Made by a program: the position numbers and the translations under genes | Notes under the pieces: generated by a model | Told to the model about the DNA's origin: nothing | Database searches by the model: none | The model's input: only the letters and a program-made list of their open reading frames with translations | Part shown: positions 9,283-17,159 of the stretch, in pieces | How the letters are laid out: the number at the start of each line of letters is the position of its first letter | Position numbering within the stretch: the first letter of the stretch is position 1 | DNA from: Candidatus Cryptobacteroides gallistercoris | GTDB lineage: Bacteria > Bacteroidota > Bacteroidia > Bacteroidales > UBA932 | Direction of reading: 5' to 3' | Assembly: GCA_017694835.1 (NCBI GenBank) | Contig: JADIMJ010000008.1 | Coordinates: 1-40,239 of the forward strand | DNA: 40,239 nucleotides

Positions 9283-10065
9283 ATGCAGGAAAGACAGAAA
9301 GACCGTGCACGGTATTTCCGTGAGCTTGCGCAGACAAGCGAAAAATATTTCATCCCGTACCTGTCCGGATTCTTCCGGCCCGGGCACGGGATGAATGTTC
9401 TTGAGATAGGATGCGGGGAAGGCGGCAATCTTCTGCCTTTTGCTCGCAGCGGCTGCCGGGTCACAGGAGTGGACCTGGCGTCCGGAAAGATAGACAATGC
9501 ACACGCATTCTTTGCCGAGGCAGGAGCCGAAGGCACATTCATCTCCTCCGACATCTTTCAGGTAAAGGAACTGGAGGCGGCATTTGACCTTATCATCTGT
9601 CACGATGTGCTGGAGCATATCGGTGACAAGCGGCGTTTCTTGGCTGACCTGAAGAAATATCTGAAGCCGGGAGGCCTTGTCTTCATGGCTTTCCCCGCAT
9701 GGCAGATGCCTTTCGGCGGGCATCAGCAGATCTGCCGGAGCCGGGTCCTGTCACATCTTCCGTTCTTCCACCTGCTTCCCAAGTCTCTCTACCGCTTCAT
9801 GCTGAAGGCCGGGGGAGAAGAAGATTTCCGCATCAGGGAACTGATGGAAATCAAGGACACGCGTCTCCCCATTGAACTCTTTGAACGGCTTGCCAGGCAG
9901 GAGCAGATTGAAATCCTTGACCGCAGGCTGTGGTTCATCAATCCCCATTATGAGGTGAAATTCGGCCTGCGCCCGAGGCTCCTGTGGCCTCTGATATCAA
10001 AGGTCCCTTATGTCAGGGACTTTTTCTCCACTTCCTGTTTCTACATGCTGAAATTGCCGTCGTAG
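9283..10065 (+). CDS. Class I SAM-dependent methyltransferase
   Basis: The 260-residue protein has the Rossmann-type methyltransferase core: motif I MNVLEIGCGEGGNLLPFA, an acidic residue ending strand 2 (VTGVDLASGKI), and the post-motif ICHDVLEHIGDKRRFL followed by LKPGGLVFMAFP. These are hallmarks of the Methyltransf_11/25 group acting on small molecules or lipids. The C-terminal 100 residues (GGHQQICRSR, FHLLPKSLYRFML) are not diagnostic, so the substrate is unknown. It follows pgi by 29 bases. Its last 25 bases overlap the convergent lipoprotein gene. Confidence 0.88.
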   Translation: MQERQKDRARYFRELAQTSEKYFIPYLSGFFRPGHGMNVLEIGCGEGGNLLPFARSGCRVTGVDLASGKIDNAHAFFAEAGAEGTFISSDIFQVKELEAAFDLIICHDVLEHIGDKRRFLADLKKYLKPGGLVFMAFPAWQMPFGGHQQICRSRVLSHLPFFHLLPKSLYRFMLKAGGEEDFRIRELMEIKDTRLPIELFERLARQEQIEILDRRLWFINPHYEVKFGLRPRLLWPLISKVPYVRDFFSTSCFYMLKLPS

Positions 10066-10553
10066 TCTATGCTCAGCGGCGTGCCGTCGGCAAGCAGGAT
10101 GTCGGCACGGACCCTGTATGAGCCGTCGGTCGGAGTGACGGTAAATGACCCGTCTGCCGGCTCCCGGAACTGTGAATAATAGTGTACAGGATCTTCATAG
10201 ATGATCATATAGTCATCATTGTGGTCGAGGTTTTCCCCGGCATAGTCATTGGCGACCTTGTGTTCTTCCCCGTCGGCCCAATAACTGTTCACGGCAAAGA
10301 CAAAGTATGTGCTTATTTCCTCGCCGGGGGCAATGGGGGAGAACAGGAATGTACAATAATTCCCTGTCTGCTCAAAAGTTGCTGTGAGGATGTCGTATGT
10401 CTTCCCGTCGAACTCGTATGTGCCGAGCACTTCTCCTTCCGGTGCCTGAGGCGTGTCATGGACAGTGCTGTCCTTCCCGCAGGATACTGTCAGCAGGGCT
10501 GCAGCCGCAGTGGCGGCTGCAGCAGCTGCTTTGAATATAAAGTTCGTTCTCAT
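10041..10553 (-). CDS. Hypothetical lipoprotein
   Basis: From the ATG at 10553 the product is 170 residues. It has a short basic start, a very Ala-rich hydrophobic core and a lipobox ending at Cys25 (LLTVSCGKDS), so it should be a membrane-anchored lipoprotein. Two further in-frame ATGs upstream (10562, 10589) would only lengthen the signal. The mature part is a beta-rich sequence (TYEFDGKTYDILTATFEQTG, YFVFAVNSYWADG, DGSYRVRADILLADGTPL) of a type common in Bacteroidales, with no enzyme motif. It overlaps the methyltransferase gene tail to tail by 25 bases. Function unknown. Confidence 0.7.
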   Translation of the reverse strand: MRTNFIFKAAAAAATAAAALLTVSCGKDSTVHDTPQAPEGEVLGTYEFDGKTYDILTATFEQTGNYCTFLFSPIAPGEEISTYFVFAVNSYWADGEEHKVANDYAGENLDHNDDYMIIYEDPVHYYSQFREPADGSFTVTPTDGSYRVRADILLADGTPLSIDYDGNFSM

Positions 10554-10592
10554 TATGTGCATCATTATGATTTGCAGTTCGTCATGCACCGG

Positions 10593-10805
10593 CTATTCTA
10601 CAATGACTGCAGTACCGGAGTAGTGGCCTGAAAGGTCTCCGTAGGTGGTGAAGTCCACCTCCAGCATGTCTCCTTCAAGATATGCCTCCAGACTTCCTGT
10701 CATGCTGCCGTCATCTGCCCACTGCCATGTCTCTCCCTCGTATTGATATCTCGAAAAGCTTATGATGAAAAATTCAGGACAGCTTCTTAATTTTTCGCAA
10801 ATATA
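10593..10805 (-). pseudogene. Remnant of a second small beta-rich protein
   Basis: Behind the lipoprotein gene, a frame of about 70 codons runs on the minus strand to a TAG at 10593. It encodes GETWQWADDGSMTG, SLEAYLEGDMLEVDFTTYG and DLSGHYSGTAVIVE. The composition and strand pattern are protein-like and resemble the end of the neighbouring lipoprotein. There is no ATG or signal peptide: the frame is closed by a TGA at 10806-10808 and the region beyond is AT-rich non-coding DNA. It looks like the 3' end of a decayed gene, possibly a paralogue of its neighbour. A short gene from the internal ATG cannot be excluded. Confidence 0.45.
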
Positions 10806-10986
10806 TCAGTTTTTTCTTTTCTTGAAATTTTTTCACGGAATTCATTTTCCATTCAGAATCTTCTCCCATTTTTGCATCCGGAAAGATTTATGAACAAATT
10901 CAAATTATTGGAATACATCATATTGGAAATATTCCGGCAAAATCTGACCGCAGGTATCAAATTGTAACTTTAAATTTTATTCAATT
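10806..10986. other. AT-rich intergenic region upstream of the PepSY-like gene
   Basis: This stretch is much more AT-rich than the rest of the window and has no open frame. TAACTTTA at 10965-10972, close to the following ATG, is one base off the -7 consensus TAnnTTTG and may be the promoter of the PepSY-like gene. I see nothing else in it. Confidence 0.4.
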
Positions 10987-11430
10987 ATGAAAAAGATTTT
11001 TCTTTCAGCAGTTCTTGCAGCAGCGTGTGTATTTTCAATGAATGCGGATGACCGCGAGCGCCCTACGACAGTGGACAAGCTTCCGGCGGCTGCACAGCAG
11101 TTCCTGAAACAGCATTTCAGTGACCTGACGGTGGCTTATGTGGTCGAGGACCTCAAGTTGAGGGGCTCAGAATATGAAGTCACTTATACTGACCGCACTG
11201 AAGTCGACTTCGGCACCGACGGCAACTGGACAAGCGTTGAGCGCAAATACAGCCCTGTCCCGGCGTCTGTCATCCCTCAGCAGATTACTGATTTCATAGC
11301 GAAAGGCAATTTCCCTAACCAGTATGTCAAATCCATCTCAAGGAACATGTATACATGGGAAGTTGAGCTCTCAAGCGGACTGGAAATAGAATTTGACGTC
11401 AATTTCAATCTCCTCGGCTACGACGACTGA
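10987..11430 (+). CDS. PepSY-like periplasmic protein
   Basis: The 147-residue product starts MKKIFLSAVLAAACVFSMNA, a classical signal peptide with cleavage before DDRERP. The mature protein has two similar halves. Each combines a helix (KLPAAAQQFLKQHFSD; VIPQQITDFIAKGNFPNQ) with beta-strands (EYEVTYTDRTEVDFGTDGNW; TWEVELSSGLEIEFDVNFNL). This matches the PepSY-like/beta-lactamase-inhibitor-like family (PF11396 type) common in Bacteroidota. The role is not known; proposals for the family are periplasmic inhibition or binding. It is monocistronic and followed by a large hairpin and a terminator. Confidence 0.85.
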   Translation: MKKIFLSAVLAAACVFSMNADDRERPTTVDKLPAAAQQFLKQHFSDLTVAYVVEDLKLRGSEYEVTYTDRTEVDFGTDGNWTSVERKYSPVPASVIPQQITDFIAKGNFPNQYVKSISRNMYTWEVELSSGLEIEFDVNFNLLGYDD

Positions 11431-11481
11431 CGATTGTACCTTTTTTGAAAAAAGAACGATTGTACATACATTGAAAGGAAA

Positions 11482-11540
11482 GTGACTCAAAAGGAGGAAT
11501 TTCATGCGTACGCAGAAAGTACCCTTTTGAGTCACCCTCG
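11482..11540 (+). repeat. Structured hairpin element, copy A
   Basis: GTGACTCAAAAGG (11482-11494) pairs perfectly with CCTTTTGAGTCAC (11523-11535). The 28-base loop holds an inner stem TTTC/GAAA (11500-11503, 11515-11518) that continues into TGCG/CGCA. The element ends with CCTCG and a T-rich run. A homologous copy lies at 39930-39987. It sits 51 bases after the PepSY-like gene. Confidence 0.75.
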
Positions 11541-11550
11541 TTTTATATTT

Positions 11551-11573
11551 TCACCGGTTCCGGTGACTTTTTC
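11551..11573 (+). terminator. Rho-independent terminator of the PepSY-like gene
   Basis: TCACCGGTTCCGGTGA forms a six- to seven-pair stem with a tiny loop and is followed by CTTTTTC on the plus strand. It lies between convergent genes and would end transcription from the left. Confidence 0.6.
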
Positions 11574-11617
11574 AGAATGAATATCCGACTCCTGTTTAGA
11601 ATGAATATCCGACTCCT
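11574..11617. repeat. 24-bp tandem duplication at the end of the PorV-like gene
   Basis: AGAATGAATATCCGACTCCT occurs at 11574-11593 and again at 11598-11617, a 24-base period. On the minus strand the first copy read encodes GVGYSF followed by TAA. The second would encode TGVGYSF followed by TGA. The gene therefore carries a second, untranslated copy of its C-terminal beta-strand and stop. Confidence 0.8.
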
Positions 11618-12558
11618 ACGGAGAATGAGTTCTTCATAGGAGAATCTCCCGCTCCGATGAGGTAGGCGGCGTCGATGTTCACTCCGAAGAACCTGAAGCC
11701 GAGGCCGACTGATGCGAATGACGCCAGTCCGTTGCTCTTGCCGGCGTAGTGGTATCCGGCGCGGACGGCCACGAGGTCATTGTACATGTACTCTGCACCG
11801 GCACCTGCAAATCCTGCAGCAGGGCCTCCGAAGAATACTCCGCCTTCAACTCCGGCGGCCACATGATGCCTGTCGAAGTCGTTTGCCCATCCGGCAGCCA
11901 GCTTGGCGTTCATCGGAAGGTCGAACTTTGCTCCGGATGCTGATTCCACGGGTACTCCGAGGTTGGATGCCGAGAGCGAGATGTCGAATCCTTTGATTCT
12001 GTACATCACCTGGATGTCGGCGGCGAAGGTACTCATTGTAGTCTTGTAAAGGTCGCTTTTCGGCGCCAGAGTGCTTTGGGCGTAATTAAGCCCGACTCCG
12101 ACGGAAAGTCCGTCAATGATTCTGTATGAGAATCCGGCCCCGATGCGGAAATCCTTGGGAGCGAATGTCCCGTCCGGGACTCCTGCCTCATTTGTCAGGT
12201 CGTATTTCTCCCCGGTCTGTGCAAGTACGCCGAGAGTGACGCCGAACCGGTCTTTTATGTTCCACGCTGCACCGAGGGAGAAAAGATTGCCTTTCACTCC
12301 CGTAGGCTGCATCATGCCGTAGCTGACGCCGGCGGAAAGAGTATTTTCGGAGAATGGTACGGCTGCCATGTTGTTGAAATGGGCGTAGGCCCCCGGCTCA
12401 CCTGTCACTGTCAGTCCTCCCATTGCAAGCGAACGGGTGTCTCCCGAATAGTTGAGGAAGGGGAGAGCGGCTGTCTCCGTCGCGCTCTCCTGGGCTCCGG
12501 CCAGAATTGCCGATGCCATGAAAAGGGCCGCTGATATTATTATTCTGTTCAATTTCAT
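11596..12558 (-). CDS. PorV/PorQ-family outer-membrane protein
   Basis: The ATG at 12558 gives 320 residues with a clean signal peptide (MKLNRIIISAALFMASAILA, then GAQES). The early motif DTRSLAMGGLTVTGEPGAY and the FadL-like 14-strand beta-barrel, ending in a C-terminal Phe (VGVGYSF), are typical of the PorV/PorQ group. PorV shuttles T9SS cargo to the attachment complex. The upstream gene encodes a T9SS-tailed protease, so a dedicated shuttle role is plausible (inference). The frame also opens at an ATG (12606) that overlaps the protease stop as TGATG, giving 16 extra codons. The downstream start was preferred because of the signal peptide. Confidence 0.8.
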   Translation of the reverse strand: MKLNRIIISAALFMASAILAGAQESATETAALPFLNYSGDTRSLAMGGLTVTGEPGAYAHFNNMAAVPFSENTLSAGVSYGMMQPTGVKGNLFSLGAAWNIKDRFGVTLGVLAQTGEKYDLTNEAGVPDGTFAPKDFRIGAGFSYRIIDGLSVGVGLNYAQSTLAPKSDLYKTTMSTFAADIQVMYRIKGFDISLSASNLGVPVESASGAKFDLPMNAKLAAGWANDFDRHHVAAGVEGGVFFGGPAAGFAGAGAEYMYNDLVAVRAGYHYAGKSNGLASFASVGLGFRFFGVNIDAAYLIGAGDSPMKNSFSVGVGYSF

Positions 12559-12605
12559 CTTGTCTTTCTTTATTGGAATTTTTGTGCGACTGTCGGAATT
12601 CTTCA

Positions 12606-15266
12606 TCAAAGCTTCATGAACGATGACTTGTATTCCTGACCTCCCATAACGAGTTTCACAGAGTACTGTCCCGGAGCTGCGGCAGTCATGTCGATTGCGA
12701 GCGGACTGTCGATGCTTATGTGCACATCCTTGTCATATACGACAGTGCCGGATGCAGACTGTATGGTCACTTTGCAGTCGGTCTCATCCTGAGTCCTGAC
12801 ATTGAGATAGTCAATCACAGGATTCGGATAGATGTCAAACGCTTTGCTGCTGTCCCGGACCACAACATTGAATGACACGGCCACGCTTGCTCCCTTTGAG
12901 TCGGTGACTGTCAGCCGGACTTCTGTCATTCCGAGTTCCTTACCCGTGAATGTCACAATCTCGTTGACATAGGTATAGGAGATGATGTTCCTGTCTGAAA
13001 TTGAGGTGAGTACGGAAAGCGGGCCTCCGTCAGGGTCCGTAACATATTCCGCAATCGGGATTTCAACTGATGCCCCGATGCCGTCTATGCATACCGTGCT
13101 GATTTCCTTGATGAGTTCAGGTGCATGGTTCTCAAGTACGGTATATTCTTCTTCCTGGTCTGTGCGGGCGCCGTATTCGTCTTTTGCAGTAAGGGTGAAC
13201 TTATGCGTGCCTTCGACTGCAAGGGCCCCGTTGACGGTGATTTTGACGGTATTCTCGGACACCTGCTCGGCCGTCACTCCGCTGTTGCCCGTAAGCGTGC
13301 AGGACAGAGTGGTTGTGTGCCCGTCAGGGTCTACGGCCGTATAAGTCTTGGAGAATGTGCCGTACGAACCTGCCACGAGCGGGTCTTCTGTGTCCGACTC
13401 GATGTAAGGCGCGGTGTTGGAGCCTGTTGTGATTGATTCCACATCGGTAAGCGGGGATTCGTTGCCGGCAAAGTCACTCGCCGATACGGCGTAGTAATAT
13501 TTAGTGTTGAATTCGAGTCCCTTGAGAGAGAATCTCTTCAGTCCGTCTCCGGCATCCTCTGCTTCCTTGACTGTAGTCCTGAATTTTTCAGTGCCGGAAG
13601 TGTTGCTGCTGCTGAACTGGGATGTGCTGTAGTACACATTGTAATAGTAGGCAGTGGTGTTGTCCGGGTCGGCCGGCACGTCGGCAGTGAAATGAATCGT
13701 ATTGGACTGCACTTCGGCCTCAAGGTGGGACAATGCCACAGGCGGCTCCGTGCTGATTGACGACAGAGCGAGCACAGCATCAATCATTCCGCTGCCGAGC
13801 TGGCCTCTCATATTCGTGTTGTAGTCGTATATGGATGCATCTGTACTGTTCACAATCAGGTCGAAGAGGTCATCGCATGTGAACCCGTCCTGACCTTTCA
13901 CCGAAAGCACGAGTGCGGCAAGGCCGGAGACATGCGGGCAGGCCATCGAAGTCCCCTGCAGGTATGCATACTGTCCGCCCGGAATTGTGCTCAGCACGCC
14001 TCCGTAGCTCGGGTTGACCTGCTGGTCTCCTCCCGGGGCACATACATCCACCCACGGGCCATAGTTGGTATAGTAGGCTGCTGCGCCGAAAGGTCCGATA
14101 GCCGCCACAGAAAGCACTCTTTCGTATCCTGACGGAAAGTCATAGTTCAGGGCGTTGTTGCCGGCTGCGAAAACGACAAGTCCACCCTTCATCGGTCCGA
14201 CCTGGTTGCCGTCTTCGTCTGTTCCTGCATAGTCAATGAAATAGTCGATGGCCGCTGCATCAGAAGGAAGCATTTCGGTCGGAGACACTTCATAGCCCCA
14301 GCTGTTCTGGGCTATGTTCGCCCCGTTGTCTGCTGCGTACTGGAACACTCTTGCGATGTATGTTCCGGTATCAGGATATCTTTCATCCATAATCTGGAGA
14401 CACATGAGCCTTACACCGGGCTCGTCCGGATATCTTCCTCCGGCCACTCCGCATACGCCGATTCCGTTGTTGTTGGCGGCGGACACTGTCCCTGCCACAT
14501 GTGTTCCGTGTGCTTCCCCGTTGATGTCGGCATTGTTCGTAATGAAGTTGAATCCGTAAACATCATCGCGGTAGCCGTTCCCGTCGTCATCTCTGTTTGC
14601 TGTGCCGTTGAGCTCCGCCTCGTTTACCCACAGGTTCGGCACAAGGTCCGGATGAGTCACATCCACACCGCCGTCGATTATCGCCACGGTCACATTCTCG
14701 TTTCCGAACACTTCGTAAGTGTCCCATGCTTCCTGGAGATTGATGTCAATCCCGCTTCTGAATCCGTTCTGTCCTGTGTTGTTATAGTGCCACTGCTGTG
14801 GGTAGCGCGGGTCATTCATTGTCACCGCGGTCCTTTTTAACTTTAGAGCCGGCTCTGTCAGTTCAACCCCTTCTGTCATCGACAGGTTGCTCCCGGCGCG
14901 CGTCATAGGAGTGTCTTCGCTGTAAGTGACTGTGAACCACCTGTGCAGTCCGGCCTTTCTCTGCCTTGCCTCGAATTTTCCTCCTATCATAAATGTCGTG
15001 CTCACAGACTCTATCTGCATCCCCGGAACGACAAATCCTGCTGCTGCAGGGTCGGCTACCATTCCGTTTTCATCTGCATTTTCAAGAAGCCTGTCTGCAA
15101 GTTCTTCCGACACACGGACCTTCATCGTTCCCGGGATTGTCGCATCTTCGGGCACGCTGACTATATTGCCGGGGGTCTGTACCTGCTGGAATTCTTCAGG
15201 CCCCTTCTGGCATCCTGCGACGACTGCGCAGGCGGCAATAAAAATTACTAATCTTTTTCTATTCAT
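12606..15266 (-). CDS. S8 subtilisin-like protease lipoprotein with T9SS C-terminal signal
   Basis: The 886-residue protein begins with a lipoprotein signal (Cys19 in VVAGCQKG), then a propeptide-like region to about 150. The subtilase domain at about 160-500 has the triad Asp198 (AIIDGGVDVTHP), His253 (HGTHVAGT) and Ser440 (GTSMACPH), with oxyanion Asn370 or 371 (AAGNN). A fibronectin III-like domain lies at about 510-620, followed by two Ig/cadherin-like repeats. Residues 810-886 form a T9SS type A sorting domain (FDIYPNPVIDYLNV, end YKSSFMKL). A lipobox plus a T9SS tail in one protein is unusual. It is followed by the coupled PorV-like gene and preceded by the FnIII lipoprotein of the SusCD cluster. 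The expected role is surface proteolysis. Confidence 0.93.
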   Translation of the reverse strand: MNRKRLVIFIAACAVVAGCQKGPEEFQQVQTPGNIVSVPEDATIPGTMKVRVSEELADRLLENADENGMVADPAAAGFVVPGMQIESVSTTFMIGGKFEARQRKAGLHRWFTVTYSEDTPMTRAGSNLSMTEGVELTEPALKLKRTAVTMNDPRYPQQWHYNNTGQNGFRSGIDINLQEAWDTYEVFGNENVTVAIIDGGVDVTHPDLVPNLWVNEAELNGTANRDDDGNGYRDDVYGFNFITNNADINGEAHGTHVAGTVSAANNNGIGVCGVAGGRYPDEPGVRLMCLQIMDERYPDTGTYIARVFQYAADNGANIAQNSWGYEVSPTEMLPSDAAAIDYFIDYAGTDEDGNQVGPMKGGLVVFAAGNNALNYDFPSGYERVLSVAAIGPFGAAAYYTNYGPWVDVCAPGGDQQVNPSYGGVLSTIPGGQYAYLQGTSMACPHVSGLAALVLSVKGQDGFTCDDLFDLIVNSTDASIYDYNTNMRGQLGSGMIDAVLALSSISTEPPVALSHLEAEVQSNTIHFTADVPADPDNTTAYYYNVYYSTSQFSSSNTSGTEKFRTTVKEAEDAGDGLKRFSLKGLEFNTKYYYAVSASDFAGNESPLTDVESITTGSNTAPYIESDTEDPLVAGSYGTFSKTYTAVDPDGHTTTLSCTLTGNSGVTAEQVSENTVKITVNGALAVEGTHKFTLTAKDEYGARTDQEEEYTVLENHAPELIKEISTVCIDGIGASVEIPIAEYVTDPDGGPLSVLTSISDRNIISYTYVNEIVTFTGKELGMTEVRLTVTDSKGASVAVSFNVVVRDSSKAFDIYPNPVIDYLNVRTQDETDCKVTIQSASGTVVYDKDVHISIDSPLAIDMTAAAPGQYSVKLVMGGQEYKSSFMKL

Positions 15267-15285
15267 GATTTTAGTGAGATGATTG

Positions 15286-15293
15286 CAAATTTA
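15286..15293 (-). promoter_or_regulatory. Candidate -7 element for the protease-porV operon
   Basis: Read on the minus strand this is TAAATTTG, an exact TAnnTTTG match, 20 bases upstream of the protease ATG. No -33 partner was recognised because a hairpin occupies the adjacent upstream bases. Confidence 0.4.
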
Positions 15294-15335
15294 ATGAGGG
15301 CGGAGCACCCGTTTTCCACAGGTTTCCACCCTCAT
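15294..15335 (-). terminator. Hairpin between the FnIII lipoprotein and protease genes
   Basis: ATGAGGG (15294-15300) pairs with CCCTCAT (15329-15335). After one mismatch the stem extends by GGA/TCC. On the minus strand it is followed only by TAAATTTG, so it is a weak terminator at best. It may separate the SusCD operon from the protease operon or attenuate read-through. Confidence 0.4.
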
Positions 15336-15380
15336 CTCTTGTATGTTATTCAGAAAAATTCTGAAAAACAGTGTCCTCCA

Positions 15381-17138
15381 TTACTTTGCGGATTTAACAA
15401 TGTGAGGTGTCCCGGTTGTTCTGAGAGTTCCGAGTCTGTAGTCCTTGGTCTCGAATCTCATGGCCTTGGCAGCAACTCCGCTGCTCTGTGCGGAAGTCTT
15501 GGTCATGGTGAGAGGGAAGGTCGGCTCATCTGAGAATGAATAACCGCTGTTTGAGGTCAGTCCGAAGAACTGCATTGAAACCATTGTCACAGGTCCTGTT
15601 TCTCCCTCCAGTGTATTTCCTACCACTGTAGCTGTGGTGTTGTCTTGGTTCATAGTTGCAATTGCTATGTCGTATGCACCTGTGTAGAAATAACCGTCAT
15701 CTGCAGTTCCGTAGAATCCGAGTTCGCATTGTTCTCCGCCATCTACTGTAATTGTTCCCATGTTTTCATTTGTTACAAAGACAAGGTTTTGTGTAGACGC
15801 ATCGTATCCTACTTCCAGATTCGGTCCACCATTCGGTCCGAAAACTGCTGCTTCCCAGCCGCTCATTGCATAATTCACTTCCGGGGTTACAGCCTGAATT
15901 GTTATATCATATCCGTTTCCTGTAGCATCTTCAATTCTCCAGTTGCCGAGCCACTTGTTGTACTCGTCTGATGCCTCGAGTTCTTCCGGAGTGAAAGGTT
16001 CTGACATGGCGTACAGTCCGGTAGGATTTCCGTTGGTGTCTACTCCGAACGCAACTGCATACCATTCAACTGATGAGTCAAGTACATTAAACGGAATATT
16101 CTGTTCGCTTTGGGTGTAGAGTACATCTGCCCATGTGATAGGCAATCCCATCTGTGCATACATATCTATCATTGCCTGATAGTCTGCAACCATTTCTACG
16201 ACATACTCCTCAATTCCGATTTCGTTGAAATATTCAACTGAGACGATACCTGGCATGTAAGTGTCGGTTCCGGCAGAAACTGCCACATTAATCATGTCTG
16301 CCGGGCCTTCTTCAGTAGTGCCTTTGCCCGCGTAAGTAACAGTCCAGTTCGGATTCTCAGTGTATGTCACGGACGGTGAACTGGTCCTGAAGCTTGCTGA
16401 AACCGGAGTGCCGTAGGTGGTGCCGTCGCTCTTGAGTCCTGTTACCACGGCCCTGTAGCTTGTGCCGGCAGTGAGCCCGCTGAGCTGGACCATGTTGTTG
16501 CCGTCCTTGAGGACAGAGGATACGCTGCTTCCGAGCCTCTCGACTTCGGCGCTTACAACCTGTGCAAGCGGGGAAGTGAGGTCTGTTGTGGCGAAGCAGT
16601 ACCATGTGTCAGTGTTGTCACCGGTGCTTGTCACTGTGGCATTGGCAGTCGTTTCGGTTACATTTGAAACAGAGACTGTGAATGTCACCTCTCCCTTGAG
16701 GGTAGTGAAGTCGACGCTGCCCGGTGTGCCGTATATTGTGCCGTCTTCATTGAGGCCGAAAACGACATATCTGTAAGTTGTCATCGGGTCAAGCCCGTTG
16801 AGCACGGTGATGTGAGTCTTTCCGGTTGTGACGACACTGCCCAGGTCCGTGCCTGTTTCCTGGAATTCTGCCACCACCCTGTTTATGGCGTTGGTCGCAT
16901 TTGTTTCCAGGTCAGTATACCAGAAGCCGTAGTAGGTCTCCTTGTCCGTGCCGTTGTGGGTGACTGTGATTGTCGCCCCTTCGGATGTGAGTTCGCCTTC
17001 CTTTGCCTCGAAGACTATGTCATTCTGGTTAATCTCAGGCGGTACCGGGCGGTTCGGCTCGGCCTCTTCGCATCCGGTTGATGTCATTGCCAATGCTGCA
17101 GAGGCTGCGGCAAGGCACATAATTCTGAATTTTTTCAT
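15381..17138 (-). CDS. Fibronectin type III-repeat surface lipoprotein
   Basis: The ATG at 17138 gives a lipoprotein signal ending at Cys23 (MTSTGCEEAE) and 585 residues. Two fibronectin III-like repeats follow, at about 40-145 and 146-240. Each ends in a similar strand pair (YRYVVFGLNEDGTIYGTP and YRAVVTGLKSDGTTYGTP). The rest is a longer C-terminal region (WLGNWRIEDATGNGYDI, SMQFFGLTSNSGYSF) of lipocalin-like appearance. No catalytic motif is visible. It is the fourth gene of the SusC-SusD operon, 21 bases after the preceding lipoprotein. A surface ligand-binding role, analogous in position to SusE/F, is inferred. Confidence 0.8.
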   Translation of the reverse strand: MKKFRIMCLAAASAALAMTSTGCEEAEPNRPVPPEINQNDIVFEAKEGELTSEGATITVTHNGTDKETYYGFWYTDLETNATNAINRVVAEFQETGTDLGSVVTTGKTHITVLNGLDPMTTYRYVVFGLNEDGTIYGTPGSVDFTTLKGEVTFTVSVSNVTETTANATVTSTGDNTDTWYCFATTDLTSPLAQVVSAEVERLGSSVSSVLKDGNNMVQLSGLTAGTSYRAVVTGLKSDGTTYGTPVSASFRTSSPSVTYTENPNWTVTYAGKGTTEEGPADMINVAVSAGTDTYMPGIVSVEYFNEIGIEEYVVEMVADYQAMIDMYAQMGLPITWADVLYTQSEQNIPFNVLDSSVEWYAVAFGVDTNGNPTGLYAMSEPFTPEELEASDEYNKWLGNWRIEDATGNGYDITIQAVTPEVNYAMSGWEAAVFGPNGGPNLEVGYDASTQNLVFVTNENMGTITVDGGEQCELGFYGTADDGYFYTGAYDIAIATMNQDNTTATVVGNTLEGETGPVTMVSMQFFGLTSNSGYSFSDEPTFPLTMTKTSAQSSGVAAKAMRFETKDYRLGTLRTTGTPHIVKSAK

Positions 17139-17159
17139 TGTATTATGTATTTGCATCTA

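Noticed and set aside
10987..11430. Assignment of the PepSY-like protein as a beta-lactamase inhibitor
   Set aside because: The fold family name suggests it, but no beta-lactamase gene or inhibitor loop is visible in this window.
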